Assembly (NCBI RefSeq): GCF_900129395.1
Contig: NZ_FQVP01000006.1
Location: forward strand, 62,001 to 126,000
Direction: 5' to 3'
Length of the DNA: 64,000 bases
Source: Pseudosulfitobacter pseudonitzschiae
GTDB lineage: Bacteria; Pseudomonadota; Alphaproteobacteria; Rhodobacterales; Rhodobacteraceae
The notes beneath the pieces were generated by a model. That model was not told the DNA's origin. It worked only from the letters and a program-made list of their open reading frames with translations, and did not search any database. The translations under genes were made by a program, and so were the position numbers. How positions within the stretch are numbered: the first letter of the stretch is position 1; every line of letters begins with the position of its first letter. Shown piece by piece: positions 7,552 to 16,692 of the stretch.

Positions 7552-10500
7552 ATGATCAAGCGGCTGTTGATAGCCAATCGCGGGGAGATCGCGATTCGCG
7601 TGGCGCGCACTGCGGCAGCCCTTGGGGTGGAAACGGTGGGCGTTTACACGGCCGATGACGCGACGTCCCTGCACGTCAAACATGCCGATAGGGTGCGCGC
7701 GCTGCCGCAGGCGGGCGTGGCCGGGTATCTGGACATCGATGCGTTGATCGCCATTGCCACCGACACGGGATGCGATGCGGTGCACCCCGGTTACGGATTG
7801 CTGAGCGAGCGCGCGGATTTTGCCGATGCCTGTGCGGCTGCCGGTCTGGTCTTTGTCGGTCCCGATGGCGCGACGTTGCGGCGGCAGGGGGACAAGGTGT
7901 CGGCCCGTACGCTGGCCGAAACGGCGGGCGTGCCGGTGTTGCGCGGTTCGGACCTGTTGGCGACGGCGGCGGACCTGCACGCGTTCTTTGACGCCCATGG
8001 CGGCGCGCCGCTGATGATCAAGGCGGTGAACGGCGGCGGCGGGCGCGGGATGCGTATCGTTCAGGCGGCAGAGGAGATCGACGCGGCCTTCGCGCAGGCG
8101 CGGGCCGAGACATTGGCCGCCTTTGGCGACGATCAGCTTTATGCGGAACGGTTCCTGCAATCGGTGCGCCATATCGAGGTGCAGATCGTCGGCGACGGTC
8201 AGGACGTCACCCATCTGTGGGAGCGCGATTGCACCGTTCAGCGGCGGCATCAGAAGGTGATCGAGCTTGCCCCCGCGCCGAACCTCTCCGATGCCACGCG
8301 CGACGGGCTGTTGAACGCGGCGGTCGCCATCGGGCGGGCCTGTGGTTATCGCGGGCTGGGCACGGTCGAGTTTCTGGTCGAGGCCGGTGGCGCGTTCCAT
8401 TTCATCGAGACCAACCCGCGCATCCAGGTTGAACATACGATCACCGAGGAAATCACCGGTTTTGACCTGGTGGAAATCCAGTTGGGGCTGGCGTCGGGGC
8501 TGTCGCTGGCACAGGTGGGTCTGGGCGATGCACCCGCGCGTCCCCGGGGATTTGCCGTACAGGCGCGGATCAATGCCGAAACGCCGGACGGGCAGGGGGG
8601 CTTTACCCCCACGGGCGGGCGTCTGGAGACCTATGCCGCGCCTTCGGGACCGGGCGTGCGGATCGACAGCTATGCCTATGCGGGATACAGCACCAACCCA
8701 AGTTTCGATTCCATGCTGGCCAAGCTGGTGGTGCACGACACCTCGGGTGATCTGGGGCGGTTGTTTGCACGGGCCGAGCGGGCGCTGTCCGAGTTCCAGA
8801 TTGACGGGGTCGGCACCAACATCGGGTTCTTGCGGTCCTTGCTGAAACGGCCCGCGATCACGGCGTGGGATGTGGACGTGCGCACGCTGGACACGCAGGC
8901 GCTGGACATGTCCGCCAGCGACGCAGGTCAGACGCGGTATTTCGAGGCGGAGGCCACCGAGGCCGCCTGCACCCATGACATCCCCGAGGGGGCCGAGGCG
9001 CTGCGCGCGCCGATGCAGGCGATGGTGCAGGCGGTGCAGGTGGCGGTGGGCGACCAGATTGCCAAGGGGCAGGTCGTGGCCGTGATCGAGGCGATGAAGA
9101 TGCAGCACACGGTGCTGGCCGAGGCTGGTGGCACGGTGGTTGCGGTCTATACCGTAGCGGGCGAGACGGTGGCGTCGGGCGCGCCGGTTCTGGCCTTTGC
9201 CCCCGACGATACGCTGGACGAGATTGCCCGCGACGAGGCGGTTGCGGACCCGGATCATATCCGCCCCGATCTTCAGGCGCTGAACGACCGGCTGGCGCGC
9301 ACGCTGGACGAAAACCGGCCCAAGGCGGTCGAACGTCGCCGCAGCCGCGACCAACGCACCACCCGCGAGATTGTCGCGGGCCTGTGCCAGGGCGGGGATT
9401 TTCATGAATACGGGCAACTGGTGCTGGCCGGGCAGCGGCGCAAGCTGGGGATTGATGCGCTGATTGACGTGTCGCCTGCGGATGGGATCGTCACGGGCGT
9501 GGGGGCGGTGAACGCCGACCGCTTTGCCGAGGATCGCAGTCAGGTGGCGTTGCTGGCCTATGATTCCACCGTGATGGCGGGGACGCAGGGGTATTTCGGT
9601 CACCTGAAAACCGACCGGATGATCGAGGTTGCCAAGGCGCGCGGGCTGGCCTCGGTGTTCTTTACCGAAGGGGGCGGCGGGCGGCCAAATGACGACGATT
9701 TCGCTGAAACCGTGCAATCGGGGCTGAAGGTCACCACATTCGCCGAATACGCCCGCCTGCGCGGCTGGGGGCCACGGATCACGGTCAGCTCGGGCTTTTG
9801 TTTCGCGGGCAACGCGGCGCTGTTTGGTGCGGGTGACATTCGCATCGCCACGCGCAACAGCTGGATCGGTCTGGCCGGTCCCGCGATGATCGAGGCGGGC
9901 GGGATCGGGGCATATCACCCCAAGGAGATCGGCCCCGCGCCGATGCACGCGGAAAACGGGTTGCTGGACATTCTGGCCGAGGATGACGACGCCGCCATTC
10001 AGGCCACGCGCGACGTGCTGTCCTATTTCCAGGGGCCGCTGGCCGATTGGGACGCGCCGGATCAACGTCTGTTGCGCCACATGATCCCCGAAAACCGCAA
10101 GCGGTCGTACCTGATCCGTCCGGTGATCGAGGGGCTGGCCGACACCGGCAGCTTTCTTGAACTGGGCGCGGAACATGCGCCGGGCATGGTCACCGGGTTC
10201 CTGCGGATCGAAGGCCGGCCGATGGGGGTGATCGCCAACAACCCGCAGCATCTGGGCGGGGCGCTGGATGCGGCGGCCTCGGCCAAGGGGGCGCGGTTCA
10301 TCAACCTGTGCGGGCGGTTCGACCTGCCGGTGCTGTCCCTGTGCGACACGCCCGGCTTCATGGTCGGCCCTGAAAGCGAAACCCAAGGGGCGGTGGCCGC
10401 GGCCTGTGACCTGATTTCGGCGGGGGCCAACCTGGACGCGCCGATGTTCTTTGTCTGTTTGCGCAAGGGCTATGGCATCGGTGCACAGGCGATGGCGGCG

Positions 10501-10779
10501 GGCAGTCTGGGCGAGCCTGCGTTCTCGCTGGCGTGGCCCACGGGCGAGTTTGGCCCGATGGGGTTGGAGGGGGCTGTGCAGCTTGGCTATCGCAAGGAGC
10601 TTGAGGCCGAGACGGACCCGGACAAACGGACGGCGCTGTATGACCGGCTGGTCGCTGGACTGTACGAACGGGGCAGTGCGATGAACGTCGCCTCGACCCA
10701 TGAAATCGACGCGGTGATTGATCCGGCGGACACGCGCGGGTGGATCGCCAAAGGCATGCGTATGGCGGCGCGGATGTGA
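7552..10779 (+). CDS. single-chain biotin-dependent acyl-CoA carboxylase (BC-BCCP-CT fusion)
   Basis: A 1075-residue enzyme that would carboxylate an acyl-CoA using biotin, bicarbonate and ATP. Residues 1 to about 445 are biotin carboxylase (LIANRGEIAIRV start, ATP-grasp loop NGGGGRGM). The biotinyl domain carries EAMKMQH with biotin on Lys516. The carboxyltransferase halves fill about 590-1075. Most bacterial acyl-CoA carboxylases split these activities over two chains; single-chain forms are known, for example in mycobacteria. The start ATG at 7552 follows AGGGGAGGG by seven bases and removes 19 upstream residues that lack family similarity. It heads an operon with an acyl-CoA ligase and TRAP genes, which suggests that an imported acid is activated and then carboxylated. 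The acyl substrate cannot be told from sequence. Confidence 0.9.
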   Translation: MIKRLLIANRGEIAIRVARTAAALGVETVGVYTADDATSLHVKHADRVRALPQAGVAGYLDIDALIAIATDTGCDAVHPGYGLLSERADFADACAAAGLVFVGPDGATLRRQGDKVSARTLAETAGVPVLRGSDLLATAADLHAFFDAHGGAPLMIKAVNGGGGRGMRIVQAAEEIDAAFAQARAETLAAFGDDQLYAERFLQSVRHIEVQIVGDGQDVTHLWERDCTVQRRHQKVIELAPAPNLSDATRDGLLNAAVAIGRACGYRGLGTVEFLVEAGGAFHFIETNPRIQVEHTITEEITGFDLVEIQLGLASGLSLAQVGLGDAPARPRGFAVQARINAETPDGQGGFTPTGGRLETYAAPSGPGVRIDSYAYAGYSTNPSFDSMLAKLVVHDTSGDLGRLFARAERALSEFQIDGVGTNIGFLRSLLKRPAITAWDVDVRTLDTQALDMSASDAGQTRYFEAEATEAACTHDIPEGAEALRAPMQAMVQAVQVAVGDQIAKGQVVAVIEAMKMQHTVLAEAGGTVVAVYTVAGETVASGAPVLAFAPDDTLDEIARDEAVADPDHIRPDLQALNDRLARTLDENRPKAVERRRSRDQRTTREIVAGLCQGGDFHEYGQLVLAGQRRKLGIDALIDVSPADGIVTGVGAVNADRFAEDRSQVALLAYDSTVMAGTQGYFGHLKTDRMIEVAKARGLASVFFTEGGGGRPNDDDFAETVQSGLKVTTFAEYARLRGWGPRITVSSGFCFAGNAALFGAGDIRIATRNSWIGLAGPAMIEAGGIGAYHPKEIGPAPMHAENGLLDILAEDDDAAIQATRDVLSYFQGPLADWDAPDQRLLRHMIPENRKRSYLIRPVIEGLADTGSFLELGAEHAPGMVTGFLRIEGRPMGVIANNPQHLGGALDAAASAKGARFINLCGRFDLPVLSLCDTPGFMVGPESETQGAVAAACDLISAGANLDAPMFFVCLRKGYGIGAQAMAAGSLGEPAFSLAWPTGEFGPMGLEGAVQLGYRKELEAETDPDKRTALYDRLVAGLYERGSAMNVASTHEIDAVIDPADTRGWIAKGMRMAARM

Positions 10780-10816
10780 TGCGCGGCCCTGACAGATTTT
10801 CGAAAAGGATGACGGG

Positions 10817-12526
10817 ATGACCCAAAACCAACAGATCGAAGAACACGTGGCAGACTTGCGCAAACGCCAGGCCGAAAGCTGGCCCAAGGGCGTGTCGCGC
10901 GACATCACCTATCGTCTGGGCAAGGTCCCGATGAGCCAGTACGTGCGCGCCGAAGCCAAGGCCCGACCGGACGCCGCGATGGTACATTACTATGGTCGCA
11001 CGCTGAGCTGGGCCGAGATTGACGGCGCGTCGGACCGTTTCGCGGGTCTGTTGCAGGCCCATGGCGTCGCGGCAGGCGACCGGGTTGCGGTGATGTTGGG
11101 CAACTGTCCGCAGTTCCTGATCTGCTTTTGGGGGATCATGAAGCTGGGCGCGGTTCTGGTGCCGGTGAACCCGATGTTCAAGGGTGTCGAGCTGACCTAT
11201 CAGCTGAATGACAGCGGTGCGGAAACGCTGGTGTTTCAGGACGATCTGGCGCCGCTGGTGGCGTCGGTGGTGGATGACACGCCGGTGCGGATGATGTGGG
11301 CCACGGGGGCGGCCGAAATGGCAGGCGACGGCGGTGCGGTGCCGCGCCCGGCGGGCATGGGCGATGCGCCAAAGGCCGCGGGTGTCGCGCGGCTGTTGGA
11401 GGCGCTGGACGCGGCCACGCCCTTTGCCGGACCGGATTGCACCGATCTGGATGCGGTGGCCGCGCTGAACTACACGGGCGGCACCACGGGGATGCCCAAG
11501 GGGTGCGTGCACACGCATGGCGACATGCTGTATACCGTCGCGTCCTATTGCGGCTGCGCGATGGGGGATGCAGGCCCGGACGACGTTGTGGTCAACTTTT
11601 TCCCGATGTTCTGGATCGCGGGCGAGGATCTGGGCGTGCTTGCGCCGGTCTATACCGGCGCTGCCGTCAGCATCCTGCACCGTTGGGATGCGGTGGGATG
11701 GATGGCGGCGGTGGCCGAGCATCGCGCCACCATCGTCACGCTGCTGGTCGACAACGCGGTCGAAGTCATGCGCCACCCGCGCGCCGGGGACTATGACCTG
11801 ACATCGCTGCGCAACACGTCGGTCTGTTCCTTCGTCAAGAAACTGGGTGCGGCGTTCCGCGCGGAATGGCGTGCGCTGACCGACAGCGCGATGGTCGAGG
11901 CCGCCTATGGCATGACTGAAACCAACACCTGCGATACCTATACGGTGGGGCTGCAGGAGGACGACTATGACCTGCAGCAACAACCGGTGTTCGTGGGCCT
12001 GCCGGTGCCCGAAACCGATATCATCATCCGCGATTTTGAAACCGGCGCACTGAAAGAGATCGGCGAGACCGGCGAGATTTGCGTGCGCTCGCCCTCGGTC
12101 CTGAAATCCTATTGGAACAAGCCAGACGAGACCGCACACGCCCTGCGTGATGGCTGGCTGCACACCGGCGACATCGGAATGGTGAACGAACGCGGCTTTG
12201 TACACTACCTGGGGCGACGCAAGGAAATGCTGAAAGTGAACGGCATGCCGGTGTTCCCCGCCGAGATCGAGATGCTGCTGGGCCGCCACCCGGCGATCCT
12301 GGGGTCCGGTGTGATCGGGCGCAAGGACGAGGCCAAGGGCGAGGTGCCGGTGGCCTTTGTCCACATCGACCCGGAAAAGGCCGACGGCATCGACGCCGAC
12401 AGCCTGCGCGCATGGTGCCGCGAGCAGATGGCGTCGTTCAAGGTGCCGGAGATCCGTTTGGTGGACGCCCTGCCGATGACGGCCACGGGCAAGGTCAAGA
12501 AAGAGGAATTGGCGGCGCTGCTGTAG
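10817..12526 (+). CDS. AMP-forming acyl-CoA synthetase/ligase
   Basis: A 569-residue member of the ANL superfamily, which activates a carboxylic acid to its CoA thioester through an acyl-adenylate. The phosphate-binding motif YTGGTTGMPKG lies near residues 218-228. YGMTE (A5), the HTGDIG (A7) hinge region and the C-terminal catalytic lysine in TATGKVKKEE are present. The gene starts 37 bp after the carboxylase stop, and the TRAP solute receptor gene follows 76 bp downstream, so substrate uptake, activation and carboxylation are probably co-expressed. Length and motifs suit medium- or branched-chain acid ligases. The substrate is unknown. Confidence 0.9.
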   Translation: MTQNQQIEEHVADLRKRQAESWPKGVSRDITYRLGKVPMSQYVRAEAKARPDAAMVHYYGRTLSWAEIDGASDRFAGLLQAHGVAAGDRVAVMLGNCPQFLICFWGIMKLGAVLVPVNPMFKGVELTYQLNDSGAETLVFQDDLAPLVASVVDDTPVRMMWATGAAEMAGDGGAVPRPAGMGDAPKAAGVARLLEALDAATPFAGPDCTDLDAVAALNYTGGTTGMPKGCVHTHGDMLYTVASYCGCAMGDAGPDDVVVNFFPMFWIAGEDLGVLAPVYTGAAVSILHRWDAVGWMAAVAEHRATIVTLLVDNAVEVMRHPRAGDYDLTSLRNTSVCSFVKKLGAAFRAEWRALTDSAMVEAAYGMTETNTCDTYTVGLQEDDYDLQQQPVFVGLPVPETDIIIRDFETGALKEIGETGEICVRSPSVLKSYWNKPDETAHALRDGWLHTGDIGMVNERGFVHYLGRRKEMLKVNGMPVFPAEIEMLLGRHPAILGSGVIGRKDEAKGEVPVAFVHIDPEKADGIDADSLRAWCREQMASFKVPEIRLVDALPMTATGKVKKEELAALL

Positions 12527-12602
12527 CGCGCCGCCCAGGACGGACGCCGCAGCACAGGGAGGTGCGCGCGGCGGAAAAATACATGTAAATCGGGAGGATG
12601 AC

Positions 12603-13715
12603 ATGAAACATTTGAAACTGACGACACTGGCCGCCACGGCAGCCATCGCACTGGCCCCCATCGCACAGGCCGAAACGCTGCGCCACGCGGTCGGATCGGC
12701 CGGGGTCAGCGGGCTGATCGACGGCACCGAGGCCTGGGCCGACTATATCAAGGAGCAGACCGGCGGCGAGACCGAGATCAAGATCTATGCCGGGTCGCTG
12801 CTGAACTTTACCGAAACCTTCACCGGCCTGCGCGATGGCATCGCCGACAGCGGCTTTGTCGTACCGGCCTATCACCGCGCCGAGCTGCCCTATGCCAACC
12901 TGCTGAGCGACATGGGCACCGCCGGCGTTGATCCGGTTGCCATGGCCGGGGCTGCGAATGAATTCATGTTCACCTGTGCGCCCTGTCTGGCCGAGTTCAA
13001 CAATGCGGGGCAGATTTTCCTGGGGAACACGGTCACCGGCCCATACTATATGTACAACCAGAAACCGGTGAAGGCGCTGGCCGATTTCGAGGGCATCAAG
13101 GTGCGCGGTTTTGGTCCCTTTGCCCGCTGGCTGGACGCGATGGGGGCATCGACCGTCAGCCTGGGGGCCACCGACATTTACGAGAGCATGAGCCAGGGCC
13201 ATATCGATGGCAACGTGCACACGCTGGAAACGCTCGACACGCTGTCGACGGGTGAGGTGGCCGACTATGCCCTGAACCAGCCGATTGCGGTGTTCATCGG
13301 CAACACCATGTTCAACGTCAGCGCGATGACCTGGGCCGGGCTGAGCGACCAGACCAAGCGCGCGATGATTGACGGCGCGGCCATCGGCCACGCCATTGCA
13401 ACCATCGACAGCGTCAACCAGGCCGAGGCGATCCTGGCCGATCCGCAGGCGCATGGTGTCGAACTGCTGGAGCCTGATGCGGACGTGAAGGAAAAATCCG
13501 AAGCCTTCCGCACCTCGGACATGGAAGCCGTTGTGACCCTGAACCGCGATGAATACGGCATTTCGGACGCCGAGGCACAGGTGGCACGGTTCCAGGAGCT
13601 GGTCGCCAAGTGGGACGCGCTGGTCAAGGACATCGACACCAGCGACCCCAAGGCCGTGGGTGATCTGTACCTGCGTGAAGTGTTCTCCAAGGTCGACCCG
13701 GCGTCGCTGGGTTAA
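12603..13715 (+). CDS. TRAP transporter solute-binding protein (DctP family)
   Basis: A 370-residue periplasmic receptor of a tripartite ATP-independent periplasmic transporter. A Sec signal peptide covers residues 1 to about 22 and is cleaved after AQA. GGGAGG stands before the ATG. The mature protein has a Cys-Ala-Pro-Cys pair near residue 123, which could form a periplasmic disulfide. A paralogous receptor at 46.4 kb has CDDC at the equivalent place and an almost identical C-terminal FSKVDxAS ending. TRAP receptors bind organic acids through an arginine salt bridge. The linked CoA ligase and carboxylase suggest a monocarboxylate rather than succinate or malate. Confidence 0.9.
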   Translation: MKHLKLTTLAATAAIALAPIAQAETLRHAVGSAGVSGLIDGTEAWADYIKEQTGGETEIKIYAGSLLNFTETFTGLRDGIADSGFVVPAYHRAELPYANLLSDMGTAGVDPVAMAGAANEFMFTCAPCLAEFNNAGQIFLGNTVTGPYYMYNQKPVKALADFEGIKVRGFGPFARWLDAMGASTVSLGATDIYESMSQGHIDGNVHTLETLDTLSTGEVADYALNQPIAVFIGNTMFNVSAMTWAGLSDQTKRAMIDGAAIGHAIATIDSVNQAEAILADPQAHGVELLEPDADVKEKSEAFRTSDMEAVVTLNRDEYGISDAEAQVARFQELVAKWDALVKDIDTSDPKAVGDLYLREVFSKVDPASLG

Positions 13716-13727
13716 CCGCGCACCTGC

Positions 13728-13755
13728 CCCGTCGCACCGATCCGGGTGCGGCGGG
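13728..13755 (+). promoter_or_regulatory. intercistronic stem-loop between TRAP receptor and DctQ genes
   Basis: Stem of 11 pairs (CCCGTCGCACC with GGTGCGGCGGG, one G-T wobble) and a six-base loop, 12 bp after the receptor stop. There is no T tract. Such hairpins after TRAP or ABC receptor genes usually stabilise the receptor mRNA or cause partial termination, so that the receptor is made in excess over the membrane subunits. That role is inferred. Confidence 0.5.
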
Positions 13756-13804
13756 ACATCCCCGTTCTTTCCCGCCAGACCTGCGCCCAACGAAAGCTTT
13801 GCCG

Positions 13805-14353
13805 ATGGCACATCTGATCCGTTTCGACCTTTTGCTGACCCGCATCGCCGCCGCGATTGCCGCTGTTGCGGTGATCCTGATGATGCTGACCGTCGCCTCT
13901 GACGCGTTTTCGCGACAGGTGTTCAACGCGCGTATTCCCTTTGTTTCGGTGATCGTGGCCAATTATTTCATGGTCGCCATCGCGTTCCTGCCGCTGGCCA
14001 TGGCCGAAGCGCAGGACCGCAATATTTCGGTCGACCTGGTCTATGGCAACCTTGGACCGGGCGCGCAGCGGCTGGTCGGGTTGCTGGTGCATGTGCTGGC
14101 CTTTGCCACCTGCTGCGGGCTGACCTCGACCATGTGGGACGAGGCCATGCGCCGCTATGCCAGCGGATCGGTCGCGGTCGAGGACGGCGTGTCGATGGCG
14201 GTCTGGCAGGGGTATTTCCTGTTGCCCGCCGGGTTCGCGTTGTTGGCGATGACCTATTTGCTGCGCATCGTTCTGGGTCTGGTTGGCGCGCGGGAAGCGC
14301 GCGAACCGCTGATCCCCGACGTCTCGGAGATCGCAGGGGAGGGCGGCCAATGA
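13805..14353 (+). CDS. TRAP transporter small permease subunit (DctQ family)
   Basis: A 182-residue membrane protein with four hydrophobic segments, as expected for the DctQ subunit that links the receptor to the DctM channel. Conserved features include the AEAQDRNISVDLV stretch after the second helix. The ATG at 13805 is chosen over TTG at 13799 because it is the first standard start after GAAAG. The stop overlaps the dctM start by four bases (ATGA), which implies translational coupling. Confidence 0.87.
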   Translation: MAHLIRFDLLLTRIAAAIAAVAVILMMLTVASDAFSRQVFNARIPFVSVIVANYFMVAIAFLPLAMAEAQDRNISVDLVYGNLGPGAQRLVGLLVHVLAFATCCGLTSTMWDEAMRRYASGSVAVEDGVSMAVWQGYFLLPAGFALLAMTYLLRIVLGLVGAREAREPLIPDVSEIAGEGGQ

Positions 14354-15654
14354 CGCCCGAAATCATCGGATTGCTGGGACTTGGCGTTCTGGCGCTGTTG
14401 CTGCTGTTGCGGATGCCGGTCGGCCTGTCGCTGATCTTGGTCAGCTTCAGCGGGATTTACATCCTGCTGGGGCCGCGTCCGGCCTGGGGGATTCTGACCA
14501 GCGTGCCCTATCAGTTTGCGGCGAAATGGACGTTGTCGTCGGTGCCAATGTTCCTGTTGATGGGCTATGTCTGTTATCACGGCGGCATGACAAAGGCGCT
14601 GTTTGCCGCAGCGCGGGCGTGGCTGGGTGCCTTGCCCGGCGGGCTGGCGATTGCGTCGGTGTTCGGGGCCGGCGGCTTTGCGGCGGTGACCGGATCGTCG
14701 GTGGCCTGTGCGGCGGCCATGGGCCGGATCGCGGTGCCCGAGATGACGCGCGCGGGGTATGATCCGGGGCTGGCGACAGGGTCGATTGCGGCGGCCGGCA
14801 CGCTGGGTGCGCTGATCCCGCCGTCGATCCTGTTGATCCTGTTTGGCATCTTTGCGCAGGTTCCGATCGGCCAGTTGTTCCTGGGCGGCATCGGGGCAGG
14901 CGTGCTGACGGCGCTGGTCTATGCCGCGATGATCTATATCCGCGTGCGCCTCAATCCCGCGCTGGCCCCGGTGCGCGAGGACCCGGCCAGCTGGGGCGAA
15001 CGCTTTGCCCATTTGCGGGGCATCTGGCCGGTGATCCTGCTGTTCGTGGTGGTGATCGGCGGCATGTTCGCGGGCCTGTTCACCGCGACCGAAGCGGGGG
15101 CCGTCGGTGCATTGGCGGCCTGCATCATCGCCTGGGCGGGTGGCGGGCTGACCCTGGCCACGTTGCGCCAGTCGGTGAATGAAACCATCGTGACCACCGC
15201 CGCCCTGTTCCTGATCGCCATCGGGGCCAACCTGCTGACGCGGTTCCTGGCGCTGTCCGGTTCGGGCGAGCTGATCACCCAGACGATCCTGACCTTTGGT
15301 GCGTCCGAGCTGGCGCTGATCATGGGGATTGCGCTGGTCTATATCATATTGGGCATGTTCCTGGACCCGATTGGCGCGATGCTGCTGACGTTGCCGGTGT
15401 TGCTGCCGGTGGTGGACGAGGCGGGGCTTTCGCTGATCTGGTTCGGGGTGTTCGTCGCAAAGTTCCTTGAGATCGGGATGATCACGCCGCCCGTTGGGCT
15501 GAACGTGTTCGTCATCAAGGGTGTCGTGGACCGGTCGATTTCGCTGGGTGTGATCTTTCGCGGGGTGATCTGGTTCCTGGTGGCCGATGCTGTGGTCGTG
15601 ACGATCATGGTGGCCTTTCCGCAGGTGATCCTGTGGTTGCCGGGGTTGTCCTAG
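14350..15654 (+). CDS. TRAP transporter large permease subunit (DctM family)
   Basis: A 434-residue, about twelve-helix DctM permease, the Na+-coupled transport subunit. Typical motifs are RMPVGLSL near the N terminus, GGLAIASVFGAGGFAAVTGSS, and the paired GALIPPS and MITPPVGLNVF loops in the two inverted repeats. It overlaps dctQ by ATGA. It is strikingly similar along its length to the DctM at 44.5-45.8 kb (shared GPRxAWG, VPYQF, SSxPMFL, GLATG-type segments), so the two TRAP systems are paralogues. It converges with the uronate dehydrogenase gene across 94 bp. Confidence 0.92.
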   Translation: MTPEIIGLLGLGVLALLLLLRMPVGLSLILVSFSGIYILLGPRPAWGILTSVPYQFAAKWTLSSVPMFLLMGYVCYHGGMTKALFAAARAWLGALPGGLAIASVFGAGGFAAVTGSSVACAAAMGRIAVPEMTRAGYDPGLATGSIAAAGTLGALIPPSILLILFGIFAQVPIGQLFLGGIGAGVLTALVYAAMIYIRVRLNPALAPVREDPASWGERFAHLRGIWPVILLFVVVIGGMFAGLFTATEAGAVGALAACIIAWAGGGLTLATLRQSVNETIVTTAALFLIAIGANLLTRFLALSGSGELITQTILTFGASELALIMGIALVYIILGMFLDPIGAMLLTLPVLLPVVDEAGLSLIWFGVFVAKFLEIGMITPPVGLNVFVIKGVVDRSISLGVIFRGVIWFLVADAVVVTIMVAFPQVILWLPGLS

Positions 15655-15659
15655 GCTGT

Positions 15660-15681
15660 CGGTTTCAATCTCGCGAAACCG
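15660..15681 (+). terminator. stem-loop after the TRAP operon
   Basis: Seven-pair perfect stem CGGTTTC / GAAACCG with an eight-base loop, starting six bases past the dctM stop and inside the convergent gap with the uronate dehydrogenase gene. There is no T tract, so intrinsic termination would be weak. Confidence 0.35.
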
Positions 15682-15748
15682 CCGCTGCGCAGGGTGGATG
15701 CGCGGGGGCAGGGCCTGGCGTCCGCCTGTCGTAAACGGGAGGGGGGCG

Positions 15749-16540
15749 TCAGGTCTTGTGGATCGGTTCGGCGGTGAACACGCCACCCTGATAGACGCTT
15801 TGCGGGGCGTCGGCGGGCGGGCGCGGGGTGGCCTCGATCTCGACACGGAAGATTTCCGAGTTGTCCTTGGGCCGCCAGCCGATCAGCTTGGCGGTTTCGG
15901 TGTTCCACCAGCCCGCGTTGTTGTCGGACACGCCCCAGATGATCGGACAGCCCAGCATCGGCGCGCGGAACACGCATTCGATCAGGGAGACGAAATCGTC
16001 GGGCGACAGCCATGTGGACATCATCCGCCGGTCGCGGGGTTTGTCCAGACAGGAGCCGATGCGCACCAGCGCGGTCTCTTGCCCGAATTTCGAGTGATAC
16101 ATCGAGGCCATCGCTTCGCCAAAGCATTTGGACACGCCGTAAAGCCCGTCGGGTTTGACCGGATCAGTGACGCGCAGCACCTGATCCTGACGGTAATAGC
16201 CGATGGTGTGGTTCGACGTGGCAAAGAGGATACGGGGGTGGCCGTGGGCGCGTGCGGCCTCGTACAAGTTATAGACGCCGGTGATGTTGCCGCGCTGGAT
16301 CTGGTCCCAGGACCGTTCGACGGAAATGCCGCCCAGATGCAGGATGCCGTCGCAGCCCTGCACCAGATCGTGCACAGCGGCCGCGTCGGCCAGATCGCAG
16401 GGCACGACCTCTTCGCCGTCCCCCGCCGGGTCCATGTCGGCGATGTCGGCCAGGCGCAGCACATCGGCCATGTGGCCCAGCCGCGCGCGGGCCAGTTTGC
16501 CAAGGGTTCCGGCGGCACCGGTGATCAACAGTCGTTTCAT
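15749..16540 (-). CDS. udh: uronate dehydrogenase
   Basis: A 263-residue short-chain dehydrogenase of the extended NAD-epimerase type. It oxidises D-glucuronate or D-galacturonate to the aldarolactone with NAD+, the first step of the oxidative uronate pathway. The nucleotide motif TGAAGTLG is at residues 7-14. SNHTIGYY follows at 109-116, and the catalytic pair Tyr134/Lys138 is in YGVSK. LGGISVERSW (69-78) and the overall length match known Udh enzymes. The ATG at 16540 has GAGG five bases upstream, and the longer frame adds only low-quality sequence. It is divergent from the gntR-kdgD unit, which encodes a later step of the same pathway. The lactonase and aldarate dehydratase steps are not in the window. 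Confidence 0.88.
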   Translation of the reverse strand: MKRLLITGAAGTLGKLARARLGHMADVLRLADIADMDPAGDGEEVVPCDLADAAAVHDLVQGCDGILHLGGISVERSWDQIQRGNITGVYNLYEAARAHGHPRILFATSNHTIGYYRQDQVLRVTDPVKPDGLYGVSKCFGEAMASMYHSKFGQETALVRIGSCLDKPRDRRMMSTWLSPDDFVSLIECVFRAPMLGCPIIWGVSDNNAGWWNTETAKLIGWRPKDNSEIFRVEIEATPRPPADAPQSVYQGGVFTAEPIHKT

Positions 16541-16692
16541 GAAAACCTCTTTCAAAGTGGTGTTTTGGGCAGCCGATGCGCGGGACAGGCCGACAAAGCC
16601 ATGGGTAAAGTGTAAATTGATATGATGACTTTGCACAAGGTTTGACAAATTTCGCCTGATACCGCTTTAGTCGTCGCGTAAGGAGCCGCGCC

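Noticed and set aside
7444-10908. Long minus-strand open frame (over 1100 codons) opposite the acyl-CoA carboxylase
   Set aside because: It lies wholly antisense to a gene with clear biotin carboxylase, biotinyl and carboxyltransferase motifs; the translation is Arg/His/Pro-rich with no domain. It is a high-GC shadow frame.
15698-16615. Plus-strand open frame opposite uronate dehydrogenase
   Set aside because: The minus strand has the SDR nucleotide-binding and YxxxK motifs and a well-placed ribosome binding site; the plus frame has none.
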